From positions 1 through 7,890 of the forward strand of contig JAMCZP010000199.1 in the NCBI GenBank assembly GCA_023485185.1: DNA of 7,890 nt. The letters run 5' to 3'. Both the position numbers and the translations under genes were made by a program. Each line of letters opens with the position of its first letter. The stretch's first letter is position 1. This stretch comes from Gammaproteobacteria bacterium. Its GTDB lineage: Bacteria > Pseudomonadota > Gammaproteobacteria > Pseudomonadales > Halomonadaceae. The notes beneath the pieces are model-generated. The model was not told where the DNA came from, searched no databases, and saw only the letters and a program-made list of their open reading frames with translations. Of this stretch, positions 6,828-7,890 are shown in pieces.

Positions 6828-7889
6828 CTACACGCGCTGGGCGCGGCCTGAAGCAGCAATCAGCGCCATCATGCGGGTAGGAATATCATCAAGCGCAACG
6901 ACTTCTACCGCCCCCCCTACAGCGATTGCTTCACGCGGCATACCGAAAACCACACAGGACTCTTCATTCTGAGCAATGGTGGGAGCGCCCGTTTGGCGCA
7001 TTTCAAGCAGACCCGCCGCCCCATCTTTACCCATTCCGGTAAGAATCACGCCAACAGCATTTTTTCCGGCATGCTGGGCCGCTGAGTGAAACAGCACATC
7101 TACCGATGGACGGTGACGGTTTACTGGCGGCCCATCATCTAAACGCGCCACGTAGTTAGCGCCACTTCGGGCTAATTTAAGGTGCTGGTCGCCTGGGGCA
7201 ATATACGCGTGACCAGGCAAAATACGCTCCCCGTCGGTGGCTTCTTTAACCGTAATTCGACACAGTCGGTCTAGCCGTTCGGCAAACGAGCGGGTAAATC
7301 CACCGGGCATATGCTGGGTAATTAAAATGGCCGGGGCGTTTGCGGGTAAAGGCTCTAGCACCGCACGAATCGCCTCAGTTCCGCCTGTTGAGGCTCCTAT
7401 AATAATCAGCTTCTCACTGGTGACCAGCGGGGCTTTCAACGCCGTTGGCGGTGGGGTGTTTTTATGCCGTGCCTGTCGAGGCCGTGAGCGCGCTGCGGCA
7501 CGTAGTTTTTCGGCAATCTCATCAGCGTACTCCATCATGCCATTGCGAATACCAAGGCTTGGCTTGGCGACGAAATCAAGCGCTCCTAACTCAAGCGCAC
7601 GCAGGGTGATCTCTGAACCGCTCTGAGTTAACGACGAGACCATTAGCACGGGCATGGGGCGTAAGCGCATTAAACGCTCAAGAAAATCTAAACCGTCCAT
7701 ACGCGGCATTTCAACGTCTAGGGTTAACACATCAGGGTTGTATTGCTTGATCAAATCCCTGGCGGCAATAGGGTCTGGCGCCACCGCCACCACTTCCATA
7801 TCAGGCTGGGAGTTAATAATTTCGGTTAATAAATCGCGAATTAGCGCCGAATCATCGACGCACAGTACTTTGATCTTGGCTGCGCTCAA
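6828..7889 (-). CDS. cheB: Chemotaxis protein-glutamate methylesterase/deamidase CheB
   Basis: CheB removes methyl groups from receptor glutamates, and deamidates glutamines, as the adaptation partner of CheR; phosphorylation by CheA activates it. The visible protein is 353 residues (E. coli 349). The receiver domain (about 5-125) has D12/D13, phospho-acceptor D58 in [11 protein letters not shown] and K109. A basic, proline-containing linker (about 130-155) leads to the methylesterase domain (about 160-345). Its Ser-His-Asp triad is intact: S167 in GASTGG, H193 in TQHMPGGF and D289 in GMGKDG. The sequence is close to enteric CheB throughout. The first possible codon is TTG at 7887-7889, one base from the edge; it may be the true start, since E. 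coli CheB begins just there (MSKIRVL), or the gene may begin a little outside. The ribosome site is not visible. It presumably follows cheR. Confidence 0.97.
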   Translation of the reverse strand: MSAAKIKVLCVDDSALIRDLLTEIINSQPDMEVVAVAPDPIAARDLIKQYNPDVLTLDVEMPRMDGLDFLERLMRLRPMPVLMVSSLTQSGSEITLRALELGALDFVAKPSLGIRNGMMEYADEIAEKLRAAARSRPRQARHKNTPPPTALKAPLVTSEKLIIIGASTGGTEAIRAVLEPLPANAPAILITQHMPGGFTRSFAERLDRLCRITVKEATDGERILPGHAYIAPGDQHLKLARSGANYVARLDDGPPVNRHRPSVDVLFHSAAQHAGKNAVGVILTGMGKDGAAGLLEMRQTGAPTIAQNEESCVVFGMPREAIAVGGAVEVVALDDIPTRMMALIAASGRAQRV

Positions 7890-7890
7890 A

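Noticed and set aside
6800..6830. TATAAAAAA stretch as a promoter for the chemoreceptor
   Set aside because: No -35 element is present 16-18 bases upstream, and the sigma-28 alternative (CCTAATAA) has only 5 of 8 matches with a poor -35 box.
6785..6859. A longer N-terminus for the chemoreceptor beginning at a TTG codon at 6859
   Set aside because: It would overlap the end of cheB by 32 bases, begins with a TTG without a ribosome site, and would put 25 extra residues, including two cysteines, before the typical receptor N-terminus. The ATG at 6784 has an AAGAGA site and the expected short basic start before TM1.
7237..7626. 129-codon open frame on the plus strand opposite cheB
   Set aside because: It mirrors the codon pattern of cheB, has no recognisable domain, and lies entirely inside a conserved gene.

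Overview
The window is a contiguous block of chemotaxis and flagellar export genes from a gammaproteobacterium, all read on the minus strand. In transcription order (high to low coordinate) the genes are cheB, a methyl-accepting chemotaxis protein gene, cheY, cheZ, flhB, flhA and the 5' third of flhF. Base composition is moderate GC. The Che and Flh proteins are close to the Escherichia coli versions, while flhF follows flhA as in polar flagellates. This mix suggests a polarly or laterally flagellated marine or halophilic gammaproteobacterium such as a member of the Halomonadaceae. The taxon is an inference from protein character and gene order, not something proved here.

Layout: 6828-7889 is cheB (receptor methylesterase; start is a TTG at the window edge). 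5090-6784 is a transmembrane chemoreceptor ending in a CheR/CheB-tethering EWEEF tail. 4623-5012 is cheY and 3885-4580 is cheZ. A 104-base gap (3781-3884) holds a good sigma-28-type promoter, which overlaps the cheZ stop codon, and a perfect 10-bp hairpin. Then come flhB (2614-3780) and flhA (530-2617), which overlap by 4 bases (ATGA), a 58-base gap with three tandem TGA stops at its flhA end, and the start of flhF (1-471, running off the left edge).

Together the genes cover receptor input (chemoreceptor), adaptation (CheB), signal output to the motor (CheY), signal termination (CheZ), the export gate of the flagellar type III secretion system (FlhB, FlhA) and the SRP-type GTPase that sets flagellum position and number (FlhF, N-terminal part only). 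All proteins keep their catalytic or signature residues and no frameshifts were seen. There are no RNA genes, insertion sequences, CRISPR arrays or plus-strand genes that I can support. The window is mostly well-known machinery. The points worth a second look are regulatory: the candidate sigma-28 promoter plus leader hairpin before flhB, the small hairpin before cheZ, and the mixed enteric/polar gene order with an embedded chemoreceptor.
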